This document shows, piece after piece, positions 24,884 to 32,675 of a stretch of 53,370 nucleotides of DNA (within the stretch, counting starts at the first letter, position 1; every line of letters starts with the position of its first letter). Below the pieces are notes generated by a model, which saw nothing but the letters and a program-made list of their open reading frames with translations, ran no database searches and was not told where the DNA came from. The DNA comes from JAEUMG01 sp046349315. Its GTDB lineage: Bacteria > Pseudomonadota > Alphaproteobacteria > Rhizobiales > Aestuariivirgaceae. Location: the NCBI GenBank assembly GCA_046349315.1, contig JAXMCQ010000032.1:1-53370 (forward strand), read 5' to 3'. A program made the position numbers and the translations under genes.

Positions 24884-25180
24884 CTAGATCCGGCCGCGAT
24901 CGCGCATGAGGTCGAGTTGCCGGATATCGAGCCCGTATATGAACTCTTTATCCTCGGCGTAGTGCTTGACCATCGCGTAGATCGAAGCGGTGTTGAAAAG
25001 CAGGATAGCCGCTGCACCGATCAGCACGGCGATGCGCACGCCGGTGTCTGGTATGTGCGGCCAGGTCATGATCAGGACGAAGAGGATCGCCACCCACAAA
25101 AGGATGACAAATAGCCAAGCGCCGCGGACATCGCGGCGGTACATCGTCTCGATTCGTTCATTTAGACTTTGATCTGCCAT
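24884..25180 (-). CDS. 98-residue two-helix membrane protein, first gene of the permease operon
   Basis: The protein has a short cytosolic N-terminus (MADQSLNERIETMYRRDVRG), helices at about 21-40 and 48-70, and a charged C-terminal segment EDKEFIYGLDIRQLDLMRDRG. GGGGGGAACTGGCA precedes the ATG at 25180, a strong start. It opens an operon of three small membrane proteins and an APC permease. No family recognised. The Arg-rich N-terminal loop favours both ends inside the cell. Confidence 0.75.
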   Translation of the reverse strand: MADQSLNERIETMYRRDVRGAWLFVILLWVAILFVLIMTWPHIPDTGVRIAVLIGAAAILLFNTASIYAMVKHYAEDKEFIYGLDIRQLDLMRDRGRI

Positions 25181-25758
25181 TGCCAGTTCCCCCCAGGTGG
25201 CTGATTCAGTGGTCGTTTTTGATGCGACTGCCCAAATTCAGGACATTGCACCCCGTTAAATTTATTTTTATCTGAGGAAACTCTGGCAGCCGCTATCACC
25301 AAGTCAAGGGGCGTAGCCCTTCCGTGCCGCAATTTTGGGCAAGTGCGGCATCGTCACAACGGCGTTAGCGGCGCCCCACCACTACAAGATATTGGGATTA
25401 TGATTCGGAAGATATGAGTATTTGCTCTGTGAGCACGACGTCAGGGAAAAACCAGGACGCAGCCCAAACCAGCCAAATTTTCGCCACGTAAAAGGTCACA
25501 AAGCCCTTGAATCAATTAACCATTCCCCGGGGGCATGACGATTTCGCGACAAGTCCTGAAAATTCTTGGCTTTGCCTCAGGCGCCTCGATCACCTATACC
25601 CGCTTACAAAAGGGGTCTTGGTAGGCCAGATTCCTTATTGATGCCTGACGTTCGCCATAATCCGGCGCAGGTATTAGAGTTTGTTTAACTACGATGAACG
25701 CGACCCATGTTGGGCTCGCGGACCGTGGGGGACGGAGCGGCAGAGAGGGAGACAAGGC
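25181..25758. other. 578-base divergent intergenic region
   Basis: This region separates the permease operon (minus) from the TAXI binding-protein gene (plus), so it should hold both promoters, but I cannot place either with confidence. Visible structure: an A/T-rich stretch at 25255-25275; TGCCGCA/TGCGGCA as a 7-base inverted repeat around 12 bases (25325-25350); and a TGCCCAAATT-like string at 25229 matched by its reverse complement near 25331. No open frame in it has a convincing start and composition. Its length suggests complex control. Confidence 0.5.
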
Positions 25759-26880
25759 ATGAGTACTGCCTTGCGGGCTGCATTTGCGCTAATCATCATG
25801 CTTGGGGCCATTCCCGGCTCACAGGCTGAGGATCGCGCTAAAGCGCGCGTGGACCGCGCCAACGCCGGAACGATTACCATTATCGCAAGCTCTCTCGAAG
25901 CTCCTTACATCAACTACGCTCAGGACTTGGCCGATGTGCTGGATGACGGCAATGACCTGCGGATCCTGCCCGTGGTGGGCAAAGGGCCGGTTCAAACCCT
26001 GACCGACCTCATTTATCTCAAGGGAGTCGAGGCCGGAATTGTACCCTCCGATGTCCTTGCCTATGCGATCGACAATGGCCTGATCGAGGACGTCGGTGAC
26101 AAGCTCGCCTATCTCGCCAAATTCGGATCGGCGCAAGTGCATGTCGTTGCGGCCCCCGGGCTGACGACTCTTTCCCAGCTTGAGGGCAAGCGGATCAATA
26201 TCGGACGGGCAACGGACGACCGGTTCGTAACTGCCAATGTGATCCTGAAGGATGCGGGCATTAATTTCACGGCTGACGATAGCGACCCCACGACAGCGCT
26301 GGCCATGCTCAAGCAAGGCAAGCTCGACGCCGTATTTCTGGTCGAGCCGTCACCATCGCCCTATCTGGCCTCAGCCAAGGATTTGAGCCTCGTGCAGATT
26401 CCCCTGACTGAGCGGCTCAAGACGATTTATTCCCCTGCCCTTCTCACAGCGAGCGAATATCCGGACCTGCTTAGCACGCAAGGGCCGACCGAGACCGTTG
26501 CCGTGAGTTCGGTGCTCGCCGTTTTCAAATGGCGCAAGGGGACTGAGCGCTATGACACGCTGGTACGGTTTGCGCAGGCGCTCTATTCGCAGATCGACTT
26601 GTTGCGTATGCCCAGCCGACATGCCGACTGGGAGGACGTGAATCTCGCGGCGAGTGTTCCCGGCTGGACCCGGTATATCGCAGCAGAAGAATGGCTGGCG
26701 GGAAAGCTGCCAAAACCCAAGGCAACAGAGGAGGACTCAGTCGCATCGGAAGCCGATTTCAAAGCCTTCCTGGCAGAATCTGGCCTTCCACCCAACACCC
26801 CTGAGGGCGGCGAAGACGCATTGTTCGAGAGGTTCGTGAAATGGCAACAGGCACGGGGCGAGTTGCCCTCAAACAGGTAG
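25759..26880 (+). CDS. TAXI-family TRAP-type solute-binding protein (orphan)
   Basis: This 373-residue exported protein has a signal peptide at 1-23 (MSTALRAAFALIIMLGAIPG, cleavage after QAE). The mature domain follows the TAXI layout: TITIIASSLEAPYINYAQDL, GVEAGIVPSDVLAYA, LSQLEGKRINIGRATD and DAVFLVEPSPSPYL. TAXI proteins bind organic acids or amino acids for TRAP transporters. No DctQ/DctM-type membrane genes are present, so this one is an orphan. ATG at 25759 is used because GGGAGAC precedes it and the signal peptide starts there; a TTG at 25681 would add a charged tail before the signal. It faces the permease operon and lies eight bases before a TM-anchored protein gene. Confidence 0.8.
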   Translation: MSTALRAAFALIIMLGAIPGSQAEDRAKARVDRANAGTITIIASSLEAPYINYAQDLADVLDDGNDLRILPVVGKGPVQTLTDLIYLKGVEAGIVPSDVLAYAIDNGLIEDVGDKLAYLAKFGSAQVHVVAAPGLTTLSQLEGKRINIGRATDDRFVTANVILKDAGINFTADDSDPTTALAMLKQGKLDAVFLVEPSPSPYLASAKDLSLVQIPLTERLKTIYSPALLTASEYPDLLSTQGPTETVAVSSVLAVFKWRKGTERYDTLVRFAQALYSQIDLLRMPSRHADWEDVNLAASVPGWTRYIAAEEWLAGKLPKPKATEEDSVASEADFKAFLAESGLPPNTPEGGEDALFERFVKWQQARGELPSNR

Positions 26881-26888
26881 AAGCTTTG

Positions 26889-28520
26889 ATGGCCGATAAC
26901 GCGAGGCAAATCGAAGTGCGGGATGGCACGGTGAAGAAGGAGAGCGCGCCGCCAAAACCAGCGCGTCCTGAGCCGCCGAGACTGCGCGGCCAGTGGCCGC
27001 CAAAGTCTACGAACACGCTGGATACAACGCGTCCCGGTGCTCCTTATGAAAGCCCGCCGCAGCCGGCTCCTTACATTTTGACGCCCGATACACGGCACAT
27101 CGATGCATACTGGCGCAGCCGTCATCAGGCGATGGGCAGCGCCCATGACGATCAGTCGATGAGCCTGCGACGGGTGTCCAATCCAGCCTTCGACAGCCGA
27201 TATCGCAACGACGAATACCGCGATCACGACGATTACGACGATATTTATCAAGATGACGAACCGGCACTGGCGCCGGCCCGGCGTTCGAAGCGGAACCTGT
27301 CACGGCACGGACGAACGGGACGCGATCTGGCGATCGCAGCAGGCCTCGCTCTGTCGCTCTCGACCGTAACGGGCGCGGCCGTCTATGACCGCGCTTCGGG
27401 CGGTACGATCGCCGCGGCGATCATGGCGCCATTTGCCAGTGACAGTCAGGAACAGGCGGTTGCTGAGGTTCCGAATGTCATTGTGAACACGGAGGCAAAC
27501 GCTCCGGCCGAGGCAGCGCCTCCACAACCGGCCAAAATTGTCGAGGTGAGCACGGCACCTGAGCCCCTACCGGTACCGCCGCCGGCCGCCGCCGACCAGC
27601 AGGCTAGCGCGACCGACGACGCCAAACCCATCGCGACAGCCAAGCTTGAGGTTGCCGATGCATCGGGCACGAGCGACGCGCCCGTCGATCTCGACCTGCG
27701 CGCCGTACCCGGCCAAGCAGGTCAAGATTTGGAACTGCGCGTCTCGGGCGTTCCCGAGGACGCGTATCTGACGGCCGGGACCAAGATCTCTCCGGCATCG
27801 TGGAGCCTGAAACCTGCTGAAGCGGCGATCGTAAAGCTCGTCATGCCCAAACAAAAGTCGGGTGAATTCGATCTTTCGGTCGCGGCCGTCGAGGCTAAGA
27901 CCGGCGAACTCGTCGCGCCGATGCAGGAGATCAGCGTCACGGTCGGCTCGACAACGCCCGCCGAGCAGCCGGTCGAACAACCCGCGCCCGAAGTCGCGAA
28001 GAAGGACAATGACCAGATTGTAGCGGAAGAGGTGGTTCCGTCGCCATCAACGCCGGTCGCCGAGACGCTTCCGACTGAAACGGTGGAGCGCGCGGCGGTT
28101 CCTCCACCGCAGGTAACAGCAGCCTTGGATCCACAGGCTCAGCCGGCGATAGCCGAGCCCAAAGCCATCCCGGTCGAGGCGTTACCTGCAGCGACAGAAA
28201 CGACCAAGTCGACGGCGCCTGCCGCCGCAGATACGGATCAGACGCGGGTCCTGATCAGCAGGGGCGATCACCTGATGTCGCTGGGCGATCTCGCGGCGGC
28301 GCGCGAGTTCTATATGGAAGCGCTGAAACTCGGCGCGGCACCGACAACGCTGCTTCAGGTCGGCATGACCTATGATCCAGTAGTCTATGCTGCCAACAAG
28401 GTTGCGGGCCTTTCGCCCGACAGGCAGATGGCGCTGCAATATTACCGCCAGGCCGACCAGGCGGGTGTCACAGCAGCGCGCGATGCGATTGCCCGACTGG
28501 AGGCGTGGCAGCAGAACTAG
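26889..28520 (+). CDS. TM-anchored Pro/Ala-rich protein with C-terminal Sel1/TPR-like repeat
   Basis: The protein has 543 residues. Residues 1-140 are hydrophilic and Pro-rich, with an acidic, Tyr/Asp-rich stretch at about 105-124. A single helix spans about 145-165 (RDLAIAAGLALSLSTVTGAA). A long Pro/Ala/Glu-rich part follows, containing an Ig-like segment near 225-325 (SWSLKPAEAAIVKLVMPKQK). The C-terminus from about 450 resembles a Sel1/TPR unit (GDHLMSLGDLAAAREFYMEALKLG). The topology suggests a cytosolic N-terminus and a periplasmic C-terminus. ATG at 26889 is chosen because it follows the TAXI stop; ATG at 26841 would overlap it. Function unknown; co-transcription with the TAXI gene suggests an envelope scaffold or partner. 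Confidence 0.72.
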   Translation: MADNARQIEVRDGTVKKESAPPKPARPEPPRLRGQWPPKSTNTLDTTRPGAPYESPPQPAPYILTPDTRHIDAYWRSRHQAMGSAHDDQSMSLRRVSNPAFDSRYRNDEYRDHDDYDDIYQDDEPALAPARRSKRNLSRHGRTGRDLAIAAGLALSLSTVTGAAVYDRASGGTIAAAIMAPFASDSQEQAVAEVPNVIVNTEANAPAEAAPPQPAKIVEVSTAPEPLPVPPPAAADQQASATDDAKPIATAKLEVADASGTSDAPVDLDLRAVPGQAGQDLELRVSGVPEDAYLTAGTKISPASWSLKPAEAAIVKLVMPKQKSGEFDLSVAAVEAKTGELVAPMQEISVTVGSTTPAEQPVEQPAPEVAKKDNDQIVAEEVVPSPSTPVAETLPTETVERAAVPPPQVTAALDPQAQPAIAEPKAIPVEALPAATETTKSTAPAAADTDQTRVLISRGDHLMSLGDLAAAREFYMEALKLGAAPTTLLQVGMTYDPVVYAANKVAGLSPDRQMALQYYRQADQAGVTAARDAIARLEAWQQN

Positions 28521-28600
28521 GCGTGGCCACGACGTAGGACTAGACTTTGGAGAGGCTTTCGCGAAATGCGGAGGCCTCTCAGCCTTTCAGGGGAGGCAAT

Positions 28601-29020
28601 ATGGCGGCACATGCCAATGATACTGTGCGACTGGGACCGCTCGAATTGCGATTCCTCGTCAATGAAGGCAATCTCGTCATGTTCGAGTTCACGATCCCGC
28701 CGCGCGCCCAGGTGCCGGTCCGGCATTACCACGTGTCGGTGGATGAAGTGGTCTATGGGCTATCCGGAACGACGACCACGAGCCGCGACGGCGAGAAACA
28801 CGAACTGCGGGCTGGCCAAAGCCTGCTGATACCGCGCGGCAGCGTGCATACCCATGAAAACCTCCATGAGGAGCCGGCAAAGTCGCTGATCGTCATGACG
28901 CCGGGCTCTATCGGACGCAGCTATTTCGAGGAGATCGCTCTTGCGGTCAAAGGACCGCAGAAGCCCGATCCTGCCAAGCTCAAGGAGATCATGCTGCGCT
29001 ATGGGCTGGTTCCGGCCTGA
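28601..29020 (+). CDS. Cupin-domain protein
   Basis: This 139-residue single-domain cupin has motif 1 as VPVRHYHVSVDEVVYGLSG (the histidine pair and the acidic residue of the metal site) and motif 2 as LLIPRGSVHTHEN. A C-terminal tail follows with PDPAKLKEIMLRYGLVPA. CAGGGGAGG lies right before the ATG, so 28601 is a secure start; a frame from 28547 would begin in an upstream hairpin. Cupins with this tail are often annotated as quercetinase-like, but the substrate is not readable. It precedes a ThDP enzyme gene on the same strand by 89 bases. Confidence 0.8.
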   Translation: MAAHANDTVRLGPLELRFLVNEGNLVMFEFTIPPRAQVPVRHYHVSVDEVVYGLSGTTTTSRDGEKHELRAGQSLLIPRGSVHTHENLHEEPAKSLIVMTPGSIGRSYFEEIALAVKGPQKPDPAKLKEIMLRYGLVPA

Positions 29021-29109
29021 AGGGGCTACAGATTGCCGCGCTCGACTTTTGGCCGGCGGGCAGGCATTGCTAGCGCGCCAATTTAACGACGATCTTCCAC
29101 GGAAATCGC

Positions 29110-30759
29110 ATGCGCGTCGCCGACCTCATCGTTCAGGCCCTCGAGGCCCATTCCATCTCTCGCGTCTATTGCGTACCGGGCGAGAGCTATCTCGCCCTGC
29201 TCGATGCACTCTTCGAAAGTCCGATCAAGACAATCGTGTGCCGGCATGAATCCGGCGCCGGCTTTATGGCGGTCGCCGAAGCGAAGATGACCGGAAAGCC
29301 CGCCGTGTTCATGGTGAGCCGCGGCCCGGGCGCTACCAACGGGTCGATTGCCGTCCATGTCGCGCAGCAGGATGCGGTTCCACTGGTGGTGCTGATCGGC
29401 CAGGTGTCGCGAGAGGAGCGCGGACGCGGTGCATTCCAGGAGGTTGATTACACGCATTTCTTCGGCGAGATGGCGAAGGGCGTGTTCGAGCTTCACGACC
29501 CCTCGAAGGTTGCCGAGACCTTGGTGCGCGCCTTCCATCTCGCCGCGCAAGGCGTGCCGGGGCCAGTCGTGATCTCGCTTCCGGAGGATTTGCTCGAGGA
29601 CAAGAGCGAGCACAAGCTCCCTGCCCCCTTCCCAATCGCGCGGCCGAAGCATTCGCCGCAACAGATGGAGGCCCTACAGAAGCTCGTCGATACCTCCGAG
29701 CGACCGCTGCTGATGGCCGGCGGGGAATTCCGCGGCAAGGCCGGCGCGGCGGCGCTGGCGCGCTTTGCGGAAGCGCAGCGCGTGCCGGTCGCGGTCACCT
29801 GGAAGAACCAGGATGTCTTCGATAATGCCTCGCCACTCTTCGCCGGTCATATCGGCGTCGGGAGTCCCGCGGCATTGCGCGAGAAACTATCGAAATGCGA
29901 TCTCGTCATCGCGGCCGGTACGCGGCTCGGCGATATTGCCACGCTCAACTACAGTTTCCCGCGGGCACCGGAGCCGGCGCAACCACTTGTCCATGTCTAT
30001 TCGGACGGCGGGCCAATCGGGCATGTGTTCCGCACTCAGATCGGTATTGTCGCGGATCCGGTCGGTCTTATCGACGAACTGGGACGGACCACGCGAGTGG
30101 TTTCGTCAGGACGCGAACACTGGATCACGTCGATCGCCGGTTTCATCAGCGAATTTGCAAGTTTCAGATCGCAAAATCCAGAAGACGGCGTCGATTTCGG
30201 CGAGGTTGTCACAGCGATCGCCGAACAGGCGCCGAAGGACTCCATCATCACGACCGATGCCGGCAATATCTCGACCTGGGTGCATCGCCATTGGCGGATG
30301 ACACCGAACAATCTCCTCCTGGGTGCGATTGCCGGAGCGATGGGCTTCGGGGTTCCGGCAGGCGTGGCGGCCGGATTCGAAGCGCCGGAGCGCATGTGCT
30401 TCGTGTTCGTCGGCGACGGCGGCATCCTGATGACCGGCCAGGAATTGGCAACCGCCATCCAATATGGCGGCAAGCTCCGCATCGTGCTCTCCGACAACGG
30501 CACTTATGGAACGATCCGCACCCATCAGGAGCGGCACTATCCCGAGCGCGTGTCAGGGACCGATCTCGTCAATCCGGATTTCAGCCAGTGGGGCCGCGCT
30601 TTCGGGGCGCATGTGGTGACGATCGCGCTGGGCGATGATGTCGGCGCCAAAGTTGCCGAGGCGATCGGCCATGATGGGCCGGTGCTGATCCATGTGAAGT
30701 CGAGCGCGGAAGCGCTCTCGGCCTATTCCTCGATCAGCAAGTTGCGGGCAAAGGGATAA
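29110..30759 (+). CDS. Acetolactate synthase-like ThDP-dependent enzyme
   Basis: This 549-residue cytoplasmic ThDP enzyme has the N-terminal Pyr domain with its catalytic glutamate in CRHESGAGFMAVAEA. A central nucleotide-fold domain runs from about 190 to 330. The C-terminal PP domain has the ThDP/Mg motif FVGDGGILMTGQELATAIQY ending in DN. It resembles the large subunit of acetolactate synthase, but no small regulatory subunit (ilvN/ilvH) follows, so it is probably not the biosynthetic enzyme. Related catabolic enzymes include oxalyl-CoA and benzoylformate decarboxylases and sulfopyruvate decarboxylase. It differs clearly from the Xsc in this window, lacking GFQETEQ. Substrate undecided. 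Confidence 0.82.
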   Translation: MRVADLIVQALEAHSISRVYCVPGESYLALLDALFESPIKTIVCRHESGAGFMAVAEAKMTGKPAVFMVSRGPGATNGSIAVHVAQQDAVPLVVLIGQVSREERGRGAFQEVDYTHFFGEMAKGVFELHDPSKVAETLVRAFHLAAQGVPGPVVISLPEDLLEDKSEHKLPAPFPIARPKHSPQQMEALQKLVDTSERPLLMAGGEFRGKAGAAALARFAEAQRVPVAVTWKNQDVFDNASPLFAGHIGVGSPAALREKLSKCDLVIAAGTRLGDIATLNYSFPRAPEPAQPLVHVYSDGGPIGHVFRTQIGIVADPVGLIDELGRTTRVVSSGREHWITSIAGFISEFASFRSQNPEDGVDFGEVVTAIAEQAPKDSIITTDAGNISTWVHRHWRMTPNNLLLGAIAGAMGFGVPAGVAAGFEAPERMCFVFVGDGGILMTGQELATAIQYGGKLRIVLSDNGTYGTIRTHQERHYPERVSGTDLVNPDFSQWGRAFGAHVVTIALGDDVGAKVAEAIGHDGPVLIHVKSSAEALSAYSSISKLRAKG

Positions 30760-30767
30760 GACCCTCG

Positions 30768-30783
30768 CCCTGCGCTAGCAGGG
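30768..30783. repeat. Short inverted repeat after the ThDP gene
   Basis: CCCTGC-GCTA-GCAGGG, nine bases after the ThDP stop, flanked by CTCGC and AGAAGG. It looks like a fragment of the CTTCTCCCGC-type palindrome seen at 14092. It may contribute to termination, but no U-run follows. Confidence 0.4.
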
Positions 30784-30876
30784 AGAAGGAGAAGAGCACT
30801 CCCGGTGGCTTGCGGGACCGTCCCCCATCATTGACGTCTGCTGCGCGGAAAGCGCATGCTTCGGGGGGAGAGTGAC

Positions 30877-32625
30877 GTGTCAGAGATCGCCGCATCGCAC
30901 CGGTTCATGCGCTGGCTGCCTGGAGTTGAGATCCTGCGCCGCTACCGGATGGCGTGGCTCAAGGACGATGTCGTCGCCGGCATAGTACTCACTACAATGC
31001 TTGTGCCGGTCGGCATCGCCTATGCCGAGGCTTCGGGCGTTCCCGGCATCTATGGCCTTTACGCCACCATTATCCCGCTCATCGTCTATGCGCTCTTTGG
31101 GCCGAGCCGAATCCTGGTACTCGGCCCGGATTCTTCCCTGGCGGCGATCATCCTCGGCACGGTCCTGCCCTTATCGGGGGGCGATCCGGCGCGGGCCGTG
31201 GCTCTGGCCGGCGCGATGGCGATCGTCTCCGGCCTGGTCTGCATTTTTGCCGGCGTCGCGCGTCTGGGTTTCATCACCGAGCTTCTCTCCAAGCCGATCC
31301 GCTATGGGTATATGAACGGGATCGCCCTCACCGTCCTGATCAGCCAGATCCCGAAGCTGCTTGGCTTCAAGATCGAAAGCGGCGGGCTCCTTCACGATCT
31401 TTCGGCGATCGCAGGCGGGATACTCGGCGGCAAGATCAACTGGGTTGCGCTGGCGATCGGCGGATGTGCACTCGCTGCGATCCTGCTGCTCAAGCGATAC
31501 CGGCGCATTCCCGCCATCCTTATCGCCGTGGTCGTCGCGACAATCATCGTCGGCGCATTCAACCTGTCCGAAACCGCGGGACTGTCCGTGCTCGGGCCAT
31601 TGCCGCAAGGGCTGCCCTCTTTCGACATCCCGTTGATCAGGGCCTCCGACCTCATCCCCGTTCTGGTCGGTGGCTTTGCGGTCGCCATGGTGTCTTTCGC
31701 CGATACCAGCGTGCTGTCGCGCAGCTATGCCGCCCGGCTCGGCGAACGCGTCAATCCCAACCAGGAAGTCGTCGGCCTCGGGGCGGCCAATCTTGCTGCG
31801 GGATTCTTCCAGGGCTTTCCGATCAGCAGCAGTTCCTCACGGACGCCCGTTGCGGAAGCTGCCGGTTCCAAGACACAGCTCACCGGCATCGTCGGCGCAG
31901 TCCTCGTTTCGCTGCTGCTGCTCTTCGCCCCAACGCTACTTCAGCACCTGCCGAATACCGTGCTGGCCGCGGTCGTCATCGCTTCGGCAATCGGATTATT
32001 CGAAATTGCTGATCTCAAGCGCTTCTACCGCATCCAGCGCTGGGAGTTCTGGCTTTCGATCGTCTGCTTCATCGGGGTGGCAGTGTTCGGAGCAATTCCC
32101 GGCATCCTCTTCGCCATCGTCATCGCTGTCATCGAGTTCCTGTGGGACGGATGGCGCCCGCATTCGGCGGTGCTCGGGCGCGCGGACGGCGTCAAAGGCT
32201 ATCACGACATCATGCGCTATCCGAATGCGCGACGCATTCCCGGCCTCGTGCTTTTCCGCTGGGATGCGCCACTCTTCTTCGCTAATGCCGAATTGTTCAA
32301 AGATCGCGTACTCGCGGCAGTCGAGAATTCGCCCACGCCTGCCAAATGGGTCGTGGTTGCGGCCGAGCCGGTCACCAGTGTCGATGTCACGGCATCGGAC
32401 TGCGTCGGCGATCTTGTCGAAATCTTGAAAGCCCAAGGCATCGCATTCCGGTTCGCGGAACTCAAGGATCCAGTGAAAGACAAACTCAAGAGATTTGGGC
32501 TGTTTCAGGAATTGGGTGAGGACGCTTTTTTCCCGACTGTCGAATCGGCAGTTGATGCTTTTGTCGCGGCCCATGGCGTCACATGGGATGACGAAGACAG
32601 AGCGCCCCAGCGATCGCGACCCTGA
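30877..32625 (+). CDS. SulP-family anion (sulfate) permease with STAS domain
   Basis: This 582-residue protein has a membrane domain of some 12-14 segments containing VLTTMLVPVGIAYAEASGVP (the SulP signature) and VLGPDSSLAAII. The region FQGFPISSSSSRTPVAEAAG carries the conserved substrate-path serines. A cytosolic STAS domain runs from about 440 to 560. The family moves sulfate, bicarbonate or carboxylates. GTG at 30877 (MSEIAASH) is chosen because GGGGGGAG lies upstream; the longer ATG at 30856 overlaps this ribosome-binding site. With Xsc and a Soe-like enzyme nearby, a role in sulfate traffic is attractive, and SulP proteins have been proposed as sulfate exporters in sulfonate degraders. 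The direction of transport cannot be read from sequence. Confidence 0.85.
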   Translation: MSEIAASHRFMRWLPGVEILRRYRMAWLKDDVVAGIVLTTMLVPVGIAYAEASGVPGIYGLYATIIPLIVYALFGPSRILVLGPDSSLAAIILGTVLPLSGGDPARAVALAGAMAIVSGLVCIFAGVARLGFITELLSKPIRYGYMNGIALTVLISQIPKLLGFKIESGGLLHDLSAIAGGILGGKINWVALAIGGCALAAILLLKRYRRIPAILIAVVVATIIVGAFNLSETAGLSVLGPLPQGLPSFDIPLIRASDLIPVLVGGFAVAMVSFADTSVLSRSYAARLGERVNPNQEVVGLGAANLAAGFFQGFPISSSSSRTPVAEAAGSKTQLTGIVGAVLVSLLLLFAPTLLQHLPNTVLAAVVIASAIGLFEIADLKRFYRIQRWEFWLSIVCFIGVAVFGAIPGILFAIVIAVIEFLWDGWRPHSAVLGRADGVKGYHDIMRYPNARRIPGLVLFRWDAPLFFANAELFKDRVLAAVENSPTPAKWVVVAAEPVTSVDVTASDCVGDLVEILKAQGIAFRFAELKDPVKDKLKRFGLFQELGEDAFFPTVESAVDAFVAAHGVTWDDEDRAPQRSRP

Positions 32626-32675
32626 GGCTCGAGGAGGTTCCGAGTCTTCCTGCCGGTGGCGATCGCCGGCTGAGG

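Noticed and set aside
25181..25758. Sigma-54 promoter for the small-protein operon
   Set aside because: A TGG...TGC pair upstream on the minus strand has the wrong spacing by one base, so the match was discarded.
29110..30759. Second copy of xsc or biosynthetic ilvB
   Set aside because: The GFQETEQ-type block of Xsc is absent and no ilvN/ilvH small subunit follows.
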